Assembly (NCBI GenBank): GCA_030685235.1
Contig: MU839081.1
Span: 124,001-188,000 of the forward strand
DNA length: 64,000 nucleotides
Direction: 5' to 3'
From: Copromyces sp. CBS 386.78
Lineage: Eukaryota > Ascomycota > Sordariomycetes > Sordariales > Sordariaceae
A program made the translations under genes and the position numbers. Below are positions 23,400-34,035 of the stretch, one piece after another. Each line of letters opens with the position of its first letter. Position 1 is the stretch's first letter. The notes under the pieces are model-generated. The model saw only the letters and a list, made by a program, of their open reading frames with translations, searched no databases and had not been told where the DNA came from.

Positions 23400-24990
23400 A
23401 CGTCTGTCATGGACTTGTCTTCATCGGAGTCAGAGTCGAAATCGAAACCCTTGAAGCGACTCCTGCCACCTGCACGAGCCCGTCGCCGAGGCGGGGTAGG
23501 CTCCTCCTTTTCTTTGTCGGGTTGATCGACTTGCATGCGATCTTCCAACCCAAGTTGGGCCTTCTGGGTAGGATTCGCCGTTGATGTTGGTTGGGTGTCT
23601 TCTTCGAGGCGTCGTCGCAGCAGAGATGCATCGCAGGCGAGGATGGCCTCAAGAAACTCCTTCTGATCAGGAGGCCGATGGTCAAGATGCCTGGCAAAGC
23701 TCGTGTAGAAGTTGGTCCACCATTCAACGTCATCGCCCTTTCCAGGAGGATATCGCACGACCACGACTCTTTTCCCCTCACAGTCATCATCGAGCGACCC
23801 AGTTCCCCTTTCACCGGCAACCTCTTTGACGTAGCGCACAAAATCATCCACTTCGGTGACACCCTCCACTACTTCTTTGAAGAAAGCCTTGCCTTTGCCC
23901 CACTGAATGACGGGCGCAAGGTTATCGTGCTGCTTCTGGTTGTAGAAGACGAAAGTGTATCCAGCGAAAACATCTTGTCGCCGCCCGTCGGGTGCATAAT
24001 CGGCTGGCGGTCGTTCGGTAGGCTCATCACCACGAGGTGGCAGGTAGTTAACGGGGTTGGGCCAGGCCTCGTTAAAGTTGCTCTCCAATGCACTGGGCGT
24101 CCCATCGTCAGCGTCATCAGGCACTGTGGCAGCCTCAACGATGGCGGTGATGAAACTGTCGGATACGATAGGCTTGCCGTTGACCAGTGCTTGAAGTGTC
24201 TTGGATGTGTTGCGTTTCTTGCTGACCACATGGGTGGCAAGCTGATCGTAAGTCCCTATGTACTTGATGTCGAGCTGCTCGAGGCTGTCACGTAGCGTCT
24301 GCCAGGAGCCAGCCTCGATTTCTTTCTTGGTAAAAGACAAGCTGAGAACAACAGGACGCCATACAATGCTGGAGCAAGCCGGTAAGGTTAGGTCACGTAG
24401 CCCATGGCTCGTTCATATAGAGCTGTACATACCGAAGTGGGTGCGGGCAGGCACCCAAGATGAGCTCATTAACTGGTTCAGCGAGCACAACAGTCTCTCC
24501 GCGTATCTGAGCTCCATTTAAAAGGGTACCCTTTTTGGAGTTCATCTCCTCGATGGTGACTTGGGATCGTGCGTGCATGTTGCCCTGAAGAAGCTATATC
24601 AGCCTAGGCAACTTGTAAAATTCCTTTGCCGAAAGAGAGAAAAAAAAAAAAAAAAAAACATACGCCATCGCCATCTGCAACCTCACCAACATGAATGGTG
24701 ATGTGTTGCCGTGAGATTGTCTTGTCAGAAATGACGATAGTGGCTGAAGACCAGTTAGATGATGCTTGTTATGCTCGCGTTGAGGAAGTCGTACTGTTTT
24801 CAGCAGTCCTACCAAAAACGTAAACTCTGCCCGGTCGTAGCCATTTTCTTCCGTCTGGCTTCCTCGCTCCATATTCAGCAATCAGCTCTCTTGTGTATCG
24901 ATATGGATGGCAGCGCGACGACGCGACCGCCGATCCGCGTAGCACACGGGACAACCCACCTTGAAAGACGTCACTCTCGAGAAGCCACAT
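21965..24990 (-). CDS. NBS1: Nbs1/nibrin, regulatory subunit of the Mre11-Rad50-Nbs1 complex
   Basis: The MRN subunit that links double-strand-break ends to ATM/Tel1 signalling in the nucleus. Five exons were rebuilt from splice sites: 24990-24960, 24854-24795, 24743-24664, 24584-24433 and 24368-21965, giving 908 residues. Residues 1-107 are an FHA domain with FGRT (24-27) and SRQH (41-44), the phosphothreonine-binding residues. Residues about 112-200 and 230-345 are tandem BRCT regions. An SQ cluster (ASQDSQSLFVSQ, about 455-466) resembles ATM-family sites. NFKKF at 683-687 is the Mre11-binding motif of nibrin. The protein ends in FRFGRRK, an FxF motif as used for ATM/Tel1 contact. An alanine run of about 12 (432-443) and an acidic run (639-650) lie in the disordered middle. 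Four small exons encode the FHA domain; reading only the large exon would miss it. Confidence 0.92.
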
Positions 24991-25794
24991 ATCTCGAACG
25001 GTTCCAATCTGGAGGACTGGGTGGATTTTGGTGCGAATATGATGAAACGAGATGAGACGATGAGTGTCGTACGCGTGCGGATAAGTGCTACGCGCGGGCA
25101 CTCCTCGTTTAATTGAACTGTTAATGTTGCGGGGCGTAAGCAGCGTGTTGACCAGGGACGGGACTTTTGTGTCACGGAAAGAGCGCGCTCCCACGTGAAC
25201 ACTTTAATCGGGCGGACTTGCCTGCCCGGTTTAAGCCGTTGTTCCAAATCCGTCTCGAACCCTTCAAGGTTCCATCCTCCGGGCTGATCGAAGGTTTCGT
25301 TGCCTCTTGCCCGCCTCAAGGCCTGTTAGAGAGCTGCACGAGGAAGTTGAAGACCATGTCTCATTCTTTTGTTGAATAATCTGGATCGGCTTTTTATCAG
25401 TCCTTGTGTTCGCATGGGATTCTGATTTCAAGTCCAAAGATACCTACGGCCCCACCGTTCACTTTAGCGCTGGTCGCAGGGCGTTCCCTCTGTCGCCAGG
25501 GGGCAATTCTCTTGGCAAATTCCCCGGAGTTTAGCGAGCGGTTGGCCCCCGACTGCCTGTCTCGAGACGGTAGGTAGGTACCTTAACGAGTCATCGGTGA
25601 ATGCCTTGACAGCTGATGAATAATTGATACACGTACCTACCTTACCTAGGTAGGTATATAACATCTAGAGTCCCTTCCTCACACCATCTCTACAAATTTT
25701 GGTGTTGTTCCTTTTCGGTCCATTTGCCATTCAACACTCGGTCATTAACGAGAACAACAAAACACTCACCAACCCTTGACCACTACTATTCAAA
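24991..25794. other. divergent promoter region (Nbs1 / eS30)
   Basis: 800 bases between the two starts. Frames of up to 145 codons on the minus strand are an unspliced shadow of the first Nbs1 intron and upstream DNA. The eS30 side carries the TAGG/TACC motif cluster described separately. Confidence 0.55.
25569..25664 (+). promoter_or_regulatory. TAGGTAGG/TACCTACC cluster and TATA-like box before eS30
   Basis: GGTAGGTAGGTACC at about 25569 and ACCTACCTTACCTAGGTAGG at 25635-25654 form direct and inverted TACC units, followed directly by TATATAAC at about 25655. This lies 130-230 bases before the start codon. The arrangement fits a ribosomal-protein gene core promoter. The factor that binds is not known to me. 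Confidence 0.45.
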
Positions 25795-26120
25795 ATGGGC
25801 AAAGTTCACGGATCCCTCGCTCGTGCCGGTAAGTTACAATTCTCGATGCTGCTCGCCACGCCTTCATCACCAAACTCACACCCGTCTTTAGGCAAGGTCA
25901 AGTCTCAGACTCCCAAGGTTGAGCCCCAAGAGAAGCCCAAGACCCCCAAGGGCCGTGCTCACAAGCGCGAAATCTACACTCGCCGTTTCGTCAACGTTGT
26001 CACCGGTCCCGGCGGCAAGCGCAAGGTAGGAGGATTCTCTTATTCTTTTCCTCAGGAGTCAGGACTGGATTTTGGCTGACATATCATCGGATGCAGATGA
26101 ACGCCAACCCCTCTGCTTAA
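25795..26120 (+). CDS. RPS30: 40S ribosomal protein eS30
   Basis: Three exons, 25795-25828, 25892-26025 and 26097-26120, encode 63 residues. The product is strongly basic: [20 protein letters not shown], then [14 protein letters not shown], the GPGGKRKMN block and the ending NANPSA. This covers full-length eS30 of the small ribosomal subunit. Unlike the animal gene there is no ubiquitin-like FUBI fusion, as usual in fungi. The last exon is only eight codons (ATGAACGCCAACCCC...TAA), easily missed. Introns are 63 and 71 nt with GTAAGT and GTAGGA donors. Confidence 0.95.
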
Positions 26121-27140
26121 AGAGCTGGCTTGGAAAACTCTTGGTTAGCAAGCAAACAAGCAGGCAAGCATTCATGGCGTCTCTAGGCGTTTACTGATTT
26201 TACTTGCGAGGGATGTGGTTATGGCGATGGGGAAAGCGGGAACGCAGGAGCATGTCTTCGACTTGGGTACTCAGTTCATCCTTTACTTTAGGCTAGGTTC
26301 CCGGCGCATAGGCGTTTTGATGGAAGCTGATGACGCCCCCCTTTCCCAGCTAGGCACAATAGAAAAATCGGATCGTCCCTTGGGACACTCGTCCACAAGC
26401 AACACGCTTCTTGATATTTCTGGAGTATGACCCTTGAAAGAGGGATGGATGGTGTACATCGGGTCATTGTGTGTGTGTGTGCAACTGTATACCTCTATGG
26501 AGACCCAGAAACTGAAAGGCACATATCACAACCATGCATAACCAAACTGATACTGCGACATGTCCAGGTGCGAAGAGGTGCTAATATCAGGTCACGACAT
26601 ATAATTTAGAGTGGGCTGGAGGTGCTCCCAGCGACAACCATCCGCAGAGTTGAAAGTTTTGTTGTCATCGGTCCAACACTGGCATCCCTACGTGTTGGTG
26701 ATGACAATAAGAGTGAGAACCTGGATGGCCATGTTCGCAGTGGGGCCTCAATTACTGCCATCATGAAACCGCCCAGCATTCAAGAGTTCGCGACCAACGG
26801 CTTGCGACTGCCAGCCCTGTAGCAAGTACAGCAAGCAGTTGGGCTGAAAGGAAGGCAAGGGCCCGTGCCCACTTATTGCCCATGCCAAGACTGACAGCTG
26901 CACCCTCAATTCTACCCCACCTTCCGGCTGCCAAACGGGTGGCCAGCCAATGAGGTGGGCGTTAGGGTTGGTGCCAAAGGCTAAGCGCACCAGCAAAATC
27001 CAGAAATCGCAGCGAAAAGCTGGGACCCCCACCAGGCGCCTGAGAAAAACGTCGATAAGCACCTGCACTCCTCAACCAGTCCACGACGACGACCAGCAAC
27101 AGACCCTCCGTCTCCGATACCCTACCGGCAAACCGACATA
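26121..27140. other. intergenic between eS30 and uS5
   Basis: Terminator side of eS30 and promoter of uS5. GTGTGTGTGTG simple sequence at about 26467-26480. A GTGATGA box-C-like heptamer at about 26699 has no matching D box downstream. No gene is supported. Confidence 0.5.
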
Positions 27141-28165
27141 ATGGCTGATCGTGGAACTTCTGGCCCTCGTGGCGGCGGCTTCGCTTCCCGTGGCGATCGT
27201 GGTGGTGACCGCGGCCGTGGCCGTGGTGGACGTGGCCGTGGCCGTCGCGGCGGCAAGTCCGAGGAGAAGGAGTGGCAGCCCGTCACCAAGCTCGGCCGTC
27301 TCGTGAAGGCCGGCAAGATCAAGAGCATGGAGGAGATCTACCTCCACTCTCTCCCCATCAAGGAGTACCAGATCGTCGACTTCTTCCTCCCCAAGCTCAA
27401 GGATGAGGTCATGAAGGTGCGCAGCAACGATTTCCATGATTATCCGGAGGATGAGGTTGAGAAAGGGTGAATGGGGGAACGAGGAATCGCAGGATTCGCG
27501 CCATTGGGGCGGATTGGACCTGAGGAGACTACAAACTACGCGAAACGGGGATGCTGATATTGTCCTTTTCTCCCTCTACAGATCAAGCCCGTCCAGAAGC
27601 AGACCCGTGCCGGTCAGCGTACCCGCTTCAAGGCCATCGTCATCATCGGTGACTCCGAGGGCCACGTCGGTCTCGGTATCAAGACCTCCAAGGAAGTCGC
27701 TACCGCTATCCGCGCTGCCATCATCATCGCCAAGCTCAGCGTCATCCCCGTCCGTCGCGGTTACTGGGGCGCCAACCTCGGTCTCCCCCACTCCCTGCCC
27801 ACCAAGGAGTCCGGCAAGTGCGGTTCCGTCACCGTCCGCGTAAGTTATACCCAAGATTTGACATTTGGAGCTCGAATTGGTGCTAACTGCGGTCCTCACA
27901 GCTTATCCCCGCTCCCCGCGGTACCTCCCTCGTTGCCTCCCCCGCCGTCAAGCGTCTTCTCCAGCTCGCCGGTATCGAGGATGCTTACACCTCCTCTTCT
28001 GGTTCTACCAAGACCCTTGAGAACACTCTCAAGGCTACTTTCGCCGCTGTTTCCAACACCTATGGCTTCCTTACCCCCAACTTGTGGAAGGAGACCAAGT
28101 TGATCCGCTCTCCTCTTGAGGAGTTCGCCGACACTCTCCGTGACGGCAAGCGTTACGCCAACTAA
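27141..28165 (+). CDS. RPS2: 40S ribosomal protein uS5 (Rps2)
   Basis: Three exons, 27141-27416, 27582-27839 and 27902-28165, encode 265 residues. The N-terminus (residues 9-38) is an Arg-Gly-rich tail ([17 protein letters not shown]), typical of uS5 and a methylation target. The S5 RNA-binding domain follows ([20 protein letters not shown] and onward), then the C-terminal S5 fold ([26 protein letters not shown]). The end, LRDGKRYAN, is family-like. The first intron is 165 nt, the longest seen in this window, with a GTGCGC donor; the second is 62 nt. It sits 1 kb downstream of eS30 on the same strand, as separate transcription units. Confidence 0.95.
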
Positions 28166-28993
28166 GTGTCTGGTTGAGGGTGGTGCTCAGTCAGCGAGGA
28201 TAGGAGGGTTCTTTCGGGCGTCTATGGTTGTTTGATTGCATGGGCTCCGGAAATGGAATACAGGAAGGCTGTCCCAAACACCTAGCGCGATCGGCCTGAG
28301 TCCAAAAATTGATGAAATGACCAACAACGAAGCCCCCTATTTCGATTTTCGAGAAACGTTGTGAATGTTATGGATGGCAGCGTTATGGGACAATGTGTTT
28401 GAAACGACCGGGTGTTGCCCCGGACAGCTATCTTTTTTGACGTGGATGGAATGTTGTATGATACTTGTGGTTGCTAACAGCTAGACAGATACGATCGACA
28501 ACGAGATCAGATACTATTCGACGATCATATGTTGGAGCTTCCACTTGACTGATACTCGCCTGCTATACTGGAAGTGGCCAGTCTGAAAAGGCAATCCGGC
28601 AGAAGGGACTTCTTTCTTGAACACGGACTCAACCATCGCTCATGACTGTTCCCCAGGGGTGTCGGTCTTGCCTATTTCTCATGATGACGGTTGTTCGGGA
28701 GTCGACTAGGAAAGAGCAACTGCTCCTCTAGCTTGACAAAAAGGATCATCTCCCCAAATCCCCGAGTGATGTTTTTCTACTTTTCTCCCCGTTCTCTTTC
28801 ATCACCGATACGTACTCTGCTAGGCTGAGCACTGTTCGTTCGCTTTTTTCCCTTTTTTGGACCCCGGAATTTTGGACTCCTGAGTTTTGGAACCATTTTG
28901 GCCTTCTCCTTTTGGAAGTGTATCGACTACCTACCTACACAACCGCCATCTTCTCGCTTTGTATTGAGCAGAAACAGTTGTCTCCTGGCTACC
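28166..28993. other. intergenic, with CT-rich leader of the WSC gene
   Basis: 3' flank of uS5 and promoter of the next gene. The last 200 bases are T/C-rich and include CTACCTACCTACAC at 28926. The open frame extends upstream to 28898 without an ATG, so the coding start is placed at 28994. Confidence 0.5.
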
Positions 28994-31900
28994 ATGCCGG
29001 CTGCCGCTCGTTACCTTCCAGCCCTCCTCCTCCTCCCCATCAGCCTCGCCTCCAACGATGTCTTGGGCAGCAAGGAGACACAAACAACACCGGCCCTCCT
29101 GCATGTCCACCGCCAGGTTGAGAGTGATGGGCCTCGTGAGCCTGAGCCAAATCGGCTTGGTGTCCCTGGCTTGACAATCGGTCCCAACATCCTGTCTTCA
29201 CTGCTCAATCCTCCAGCCCAAACTACCCTTTCGATTACAACAATTACTAGTAGTGCCGCACCCACACTCGAGTCGAACTCTGCGGTCATCGGGAGTCTCA
29301 TCTCATTACTCAACACGATCTTGGGCTCACTTACGACCAGTCTTCCCAACGTCGGTACAGCAGTGGTCAACCCCAATGCTACGCTTCCTACTGACATCGC
29401 TTCTTTCGTACCGCTCATCTCAGCCTTGGAGAGCGTTCTTCAGCCTGGAGGACAGCAGGACACCACAACATTAGCAGAAGGTACCTTACCACCGATTATA
29501 CCAGTACCAGGTCCGACCTCTTCAGGCCAACTGCCGTTCCTAAGCCCAGGGTTGTCACTTCCGTTTTCATTGCCCGTCCCAACCAACGTGATCCCAACAC
29601 CGGGGGTGGTTTCGGTCCTGAGTGCCATTCTGCCAACCGCACCGGTTCCGACATCTGACATCCCACTACTCATCTCCGAGATCACGCCCTTGATTCCCCT
29701 GTTGAGTACAGAGCTAGCATCAGTCCTGCCACTTTTGCAGTCGTTCCAGTCAATGGTCAGCTCAGAGCTTCCGGTCCCGATTCCGGAACTCCAGTCTCTC
29801 ACAGAAGTCATCCTATCAGAGATGGCTTCCCTTCCCCTGCCGGCCTCTCTGACAGAGTTGCTCTCATCTGAGCTGGCTTCTGTTCCTGTGTCTGTACCCA
29901 CCTCTGTGCTTCCAATCCCAGACATTGCTTCGATCTTGAGCGCCATCATACCGAGTGTTCCTCTACCAACAGCAAGCATCCCGCCCCTGATTTCGGAGAT
30001 CGCACCACTGATTCCCATGTTGAGCACGAACATACCATCGGCGCTACCACTCTTGGAGTCCCTACAATCGATGCTTAGCTCAGAATTGTCGGTCTTTGTG
30101 CCCGAAGTTGCGTCCTTAACGGCAATGCTTGCTTCGGAAGTGTCGTCGATCGCACAGGCGGGCTTGTCAGAAGCCACCGTCTTGACATCAGAATTGCCGG
30201 CCATTATTACCCTTAACCTTCCTTCAACGACAATTCAAGTTTCGATCCCGACAAGCATCGTGTCAGAGCTCTCTGGTATAGCGCTTCCCACTGAGATGCC
30301 GCTTTCTCAACTTGCGGCGTCACTCTCAAACGTTGCGGGTCCGTCAAACACTGCATTGGCGGGTGATGTTGTTGGCGTTATAGCATCGGCGTTAGCCAGC
30401 ATGGTATCGAATACTCCAGTGGACAGTTTGGTCAGTCAAGTTACGGTGGCTGCGGGTTCAGCCTCTTCCGAGGCCGTTGGTGTAGGGTGCTCACGGTTGA
30501 CGTTGGTAGGCGACTCCGTGATTGCGGTGTCCGTCCCGTGCAGCTCGGTTTCACCGGCGGCGCCCTTTGTTGGGGAGTCCAGCTCGATGACTCCCATCAC
30601 TACTCCATGTTCGGCAATCGCTTCTACAATATTTGCCCCAGCTTCTGTTTCTACAGTTTTCGTGAATCTTTCAGGGCAGCCAACCAGCAATTCTGTGTTT
30701 GGAACAGGCAGCAGTTCAGCCTCAACTTGTACCTTGAGACACGGAGCTTCGAACAGTCTCTCACCTCAGGCAGGGGGAGCAGGGCAGATGATATCCGTTG
30801 TCTCGATCAGCACGCAAACTCTCACGGTTACGTCCGTGGAGCTCAGCATCATTGCTACCTGTCTCGGTGGCAAACCGTAAGCGCTGCTGCTATTTCTGAC
30901 TATCGTTTTCTCTGCTAACAATGCTACTAGCACCTCAATGCTCACGTGTCAATCTCTGCCTGCGTGTCCTTCATGTCCCCCGAATCTTCCTTGCCTATCC
31001 GATGATGTCGGTTCTTCTTCGGGTAGCAACTCTGGTTCTGAGAGGTATTCCGGGTCCCAGAGCAACAGTGGATCTGGAAGCAGTTTTGGGCTTGGAAACA
31101 ACTCTGGAGTTACCTCGGTACCTTTACCTCTCAACGGTGCCGGCTCAGGTCCATGTCCTGGTCAAGGTTACTTATGCGACGACTGCGTCAATGGATGGTT
31201 CTGTCCACCGCCTCTCACTCCCGCGCTGCCGGCTCCGTGTGGGTACGGATGGCCATGCTATCACTGCTCTAGCGGATGGTTTTGCATTCCCTCGCCAACC
31301 ACCGCTCCCGAGAGTGTTACCGTGAATCCGCCCACACAGGCCACTTCTGGGAATGCCCCTGTTGGAGGCGCTGTCGTGGAGATCACCGTTACTTCAACAC
31401 AATCTTTGACCGTGTTTGAAACCGCCGCTGCAGCCGAAACCTTGCATCCTGCCACGGCAGGTTGGCAATATGGGGGGTGCTATAAAGATGACGCGGCTCG
31501 AGCACTAAAGAATGATTCGATCACGGCAACGGTGGTCGGTGGCATGACGACGGAGATTTGCATTACATTCTGCGAAACCCTTGGTTACCGCCTGGCTGGT
31601 ACGGAAGCCGGCTACATGTGCTTCTGCGGAGACGAAGTGGTTGATTCCTGGCGGATTGCCGAGTCGGACTGCGGCATCCCCTGTGAGGGAGAACCTGAGT
31701 TTGTATGTGGCGGAAACCTCGCTTTGAGTATCTGGAGTATTACTGGCCGTGTTCCCAAGGCTCCGGGGCCTGAAATGAGCTTTACAATGCCAACATTGAG
31801 TCCAGGTCAGACGGAAATGGCAGTCTTCACTGGGGCAGTTCGGCAAAGTCTCATCTCTATGACAAGCGCAGTGTGGGAATGGCCAGCGGACGAGGATGAT

Positions 31901-32131
31901 TTGAATGATGATGATATTGGCACTGAGGAAGAAGTCTCTACAGTTGCCATGGCTACCGATGTGACCCTCAAGAACATGCAGGCGAATCCCACGGCCATCG
32001 ACGCGGAGGGCATGGCATCCAGTGTCCGCGCTATTGTCTCCGCTGCCATAGTTGAGGTCCAAATGATGGCTGCATCAGAAGTTGCAAGAGCAAAGTCAAT
32101 GATTGATGAAGCACATACGGTCGTTGGCTAG
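28994..32131 (+). CDS. secreted Ser/Leu/Pro-rich protein with WSC domain
   Basis: Two exons, 28994-30876 and 30931-32131 (54-nt intron, GTAAGC donor, CTAAC branch, CTAG acceptor), give 1027 residues to a TAG. The ATG at 28994 is chosen because it starts a signal peptide (ARYLPALLLLPISLAS). Residues about 75-450 are a Leu/Pro/Ser repeat region with a 106-residue internal duplication. A Cys-rich stretch after the splice junction holds two copies of a C-x2-C-x2-GWFC motif. Residues about 805-897 are a WSC domain (GWQYGGCYKDD through CEGEPEFVCGGNLALSIWS), a carbohydrate-binding fold of cell-wall sensors and secreted fungal enzymes. No transmembrane segment or GPI signal was seen, so secretion or wall attachment is likely. 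The frame stays open for 223 codons after the TAG; see the next entry. Its ligand is unknown. Confidence 0.85.
29600..30160 (+). repeat. 318-bp coding duplication (106 residues) in the WSC gene
   Basis: Residues encoded from about 29609 (VLSAILPTAPVPTSDIPLL onward) recur from about 29927 (ILSAIIPSVPLPTASIPPL onward) at an offset of exactly 318 bp. The match continues through LLSTELASVLPLLQS versus MLSTNIPSALPLLES. The copies are diverged in DNA but keep the periodic Leu/Pro/Ser pattern. Confidence 0.85.
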
Positions 32132-32803
32132 CAGCTGAACGATGTTGTCAACGGCGCATCCCCCAAGAGTGTTTCTCTGACACCCTGCACCACGACTGTC
32201 ACAGCTTGCAGCACAACGACCACCATTTGCATAACAATCACTCGAACCACAACAAGAGAGACTTGCATCAGTGAATCGAGCACAAGTGGTGAAGTCCCGG
32301 TTGCGGACCAATCGAGTTCTAGCATGACTTCATTGACATTGACGTCGTCCGTGTCAAGTCCAGCAGCCCAGCCGCCGCCAGTTCCGACAGGGACAGCCAA
32401 CGCCGCTCCCCAACAACCGCCATTCTCTACGAGCTCCCTATCTCCAGTGTCTAGCATAACTCCACTAATCTCGAGCGAGGTGCCATGTCTCTCGTCAGCT
32501 GTCCCATCTACGATATCAGGCCCAACGTTAACAGTCACTGTACCAGAAATCACAGTCACTGTACCAGAAACAACGGTTACGGTCCCTTCAACCACGACAC
32601 CTAGTGCACATGGCTCGTTCCCACCAGCTAGGTCCGTCCCTACCATTATTCCCACTCCCTTGGGTGGTACTGGTGCAGGCCCGATTCCGAATGGGCCCTT
32701 TAGTTTACCGACATTAGACACGCCGGCGGTATCCTCATTTACACCAATGACTTTGACAACGGCATCTTCTCTACCCTTGGAGACCTACGTTTTTTTTGTC
32801 TAG
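32132..32803 (+). other. in-frame extension after the TAG of the WSC gene
   Basis: Directly after the TAG the same frame runs 223 codons to TAG at 32801-32803. The text is Thr/Ser/Pro/Val-rich with a Cys-containing start (SLTPCTTTVTACSTTTTICI) and three TVTVPE-type repeats, in keeping with the rest of the protein. The stop context is TAG CAG CTG, close to the CARYYA readthrough context known from tobamoviruses and yeast tests, with the last base differing. Either a C-to-T change turned a Gln codon into a stop, or some readthrough makes a 1251-residue form, or a weak intron removes the stop. I saw no strong donor nearby. Confidence 0.55.
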
Positions 32804-33284
32804 GGTAGGCTGGCCGTTTAGTTGCTAATCGGTCGTCTACATATGTTGATCATGGGTAATGGTAATCACCAAAGTAACTGTTCAAGGAGAAGGAATGAAA
32901 TGACAGAAAGTGGAATGAAGTTAGGATGAGGATGTGAGTGGGAACCTTTTTTGGAGCACATTACAAGCAATATTCCTCTTCGGTTACTGGATGAAATAAG
33001 GCATGAGCTAGGTAATGGTTTGTTGTATTGGAGGAAGGGAAGTTACTCGTATGTTTTTGATGATGATGGTTTAGCAGTCTTGATTTTACTTTGCTCTGTT
33101 ATTGTGGTTGAGATTTTTTGTTACTTTTCTTGGAAGGCATATGCTTTTCTGCTTTAGCCCTTCATGTCGAGATTCGCTTATGCTAGGCTAGTTGCCCAAC
33201 TGGGAGCACAGAAAATTACCACTCTTTCAATTCGAGATGTGCAACCACGTGAGTCCATTCAGCCTCCAGAGTTTGTCTCAACTG
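32804..33284. other. intergenic, original insertion locus flank
   Basis: Contains short TG-rich sequence and no supported gene; a 68-codon frame at 32951 is unconvincing. It ends at the AATGG target site (33285-33289) of the Copia element. The matching flank resumes at 63470. Confidence 0.55.
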
Positions 33285-33289
33285 AATGG

Positions 33290-33469
33290 TGTCAGATTAG
33301 AGGGTGGATATCTGGGTTTCTGGCTATACTCAATCTGAGTTAGCCGCCCAGCCCCCTAGATTACTAGTTTCTGGGTCCCTTTAGGATACTCCAGCACCCC
33401 CCAAACCTTCTGGGCGAGTGAATTACATATACTCTTCAATCAATCAATTCTATATAGTTACATTTAACA
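33290..33469 (+). repeat. left LTR of the Copia element
   Basis: 180 bp, aligned end to end with 63285-63464. The outer 100 bases are nearly unmutated, while the inner end reads TATATAGTTACATTTAACA where the right copy reads TGCACAGTCACATCTGACA. Confidence 0.93.
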
Positions 33470-33801
33470 ATTAACAATCTAATTTACGTATTTACGATAG
33501 AAGCGCTATAATAATCGATAATAAGTAATATCCCTACGAAATTAATAACGTTAACTATATTTCTATTAAGGAATCTACTAATAAAGCTATTATAGTCGTC
33601 CGTAAAACTTAAAGCGACTAGCCCAATTAGTACGAAGCCCTTAAGCGATTAGCTAGAAGCAACTAAGACTTCGGCAATTAATTGCTCAAGGAAGAGCCTA
33701 TAATTTAAAGGGTCCTACTTCCTAAATTAGAAGATTTCTTCCTTACGAAGCCCGTAAAAGATTGTATACTAGCGGTTAAAAAAGAATTTATTAAATTCAA
33801 T

Positions 33802-34035
33802 TATTATGGGGCGCGAGCAAGCACTAAGGTAAGATGTTGATTGTTGTGCGAGGAACTAGAAGAGGAACTTGTGCGTATACGAGAATTATGTAGGGTATGG
33901 TGTGGAGCCTTGTAGTTATGGGTTTATAGGGCGGTACTATAGTTGTGTTGTATTTAGATAGTTGTATTTAGTTAGCTATATTAATATAGTATAATACCCT
34001 TATCTATTTATAAGGAGTAGGCAATGCTTGTAATA
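33802..34035 (-). repeat. LTR of Gypsy A (3' LTR in its own sense)
   Basis: 234 bp, direct repeat of 50378-50611. Starts TATTAT (from TGTCA) followed by GGGGCGCGAG and ends GCTTGTAATA (from GCCTGTGACA). Confidence 0.92.

Noticed and set aside
25795..26079. 94-codon reading of the eS30 region without splicing
   Set aside because: Includes two introns with clear GT-AG borders; the spliced 63-residue form matches the ribosomal protein exactly in layout.
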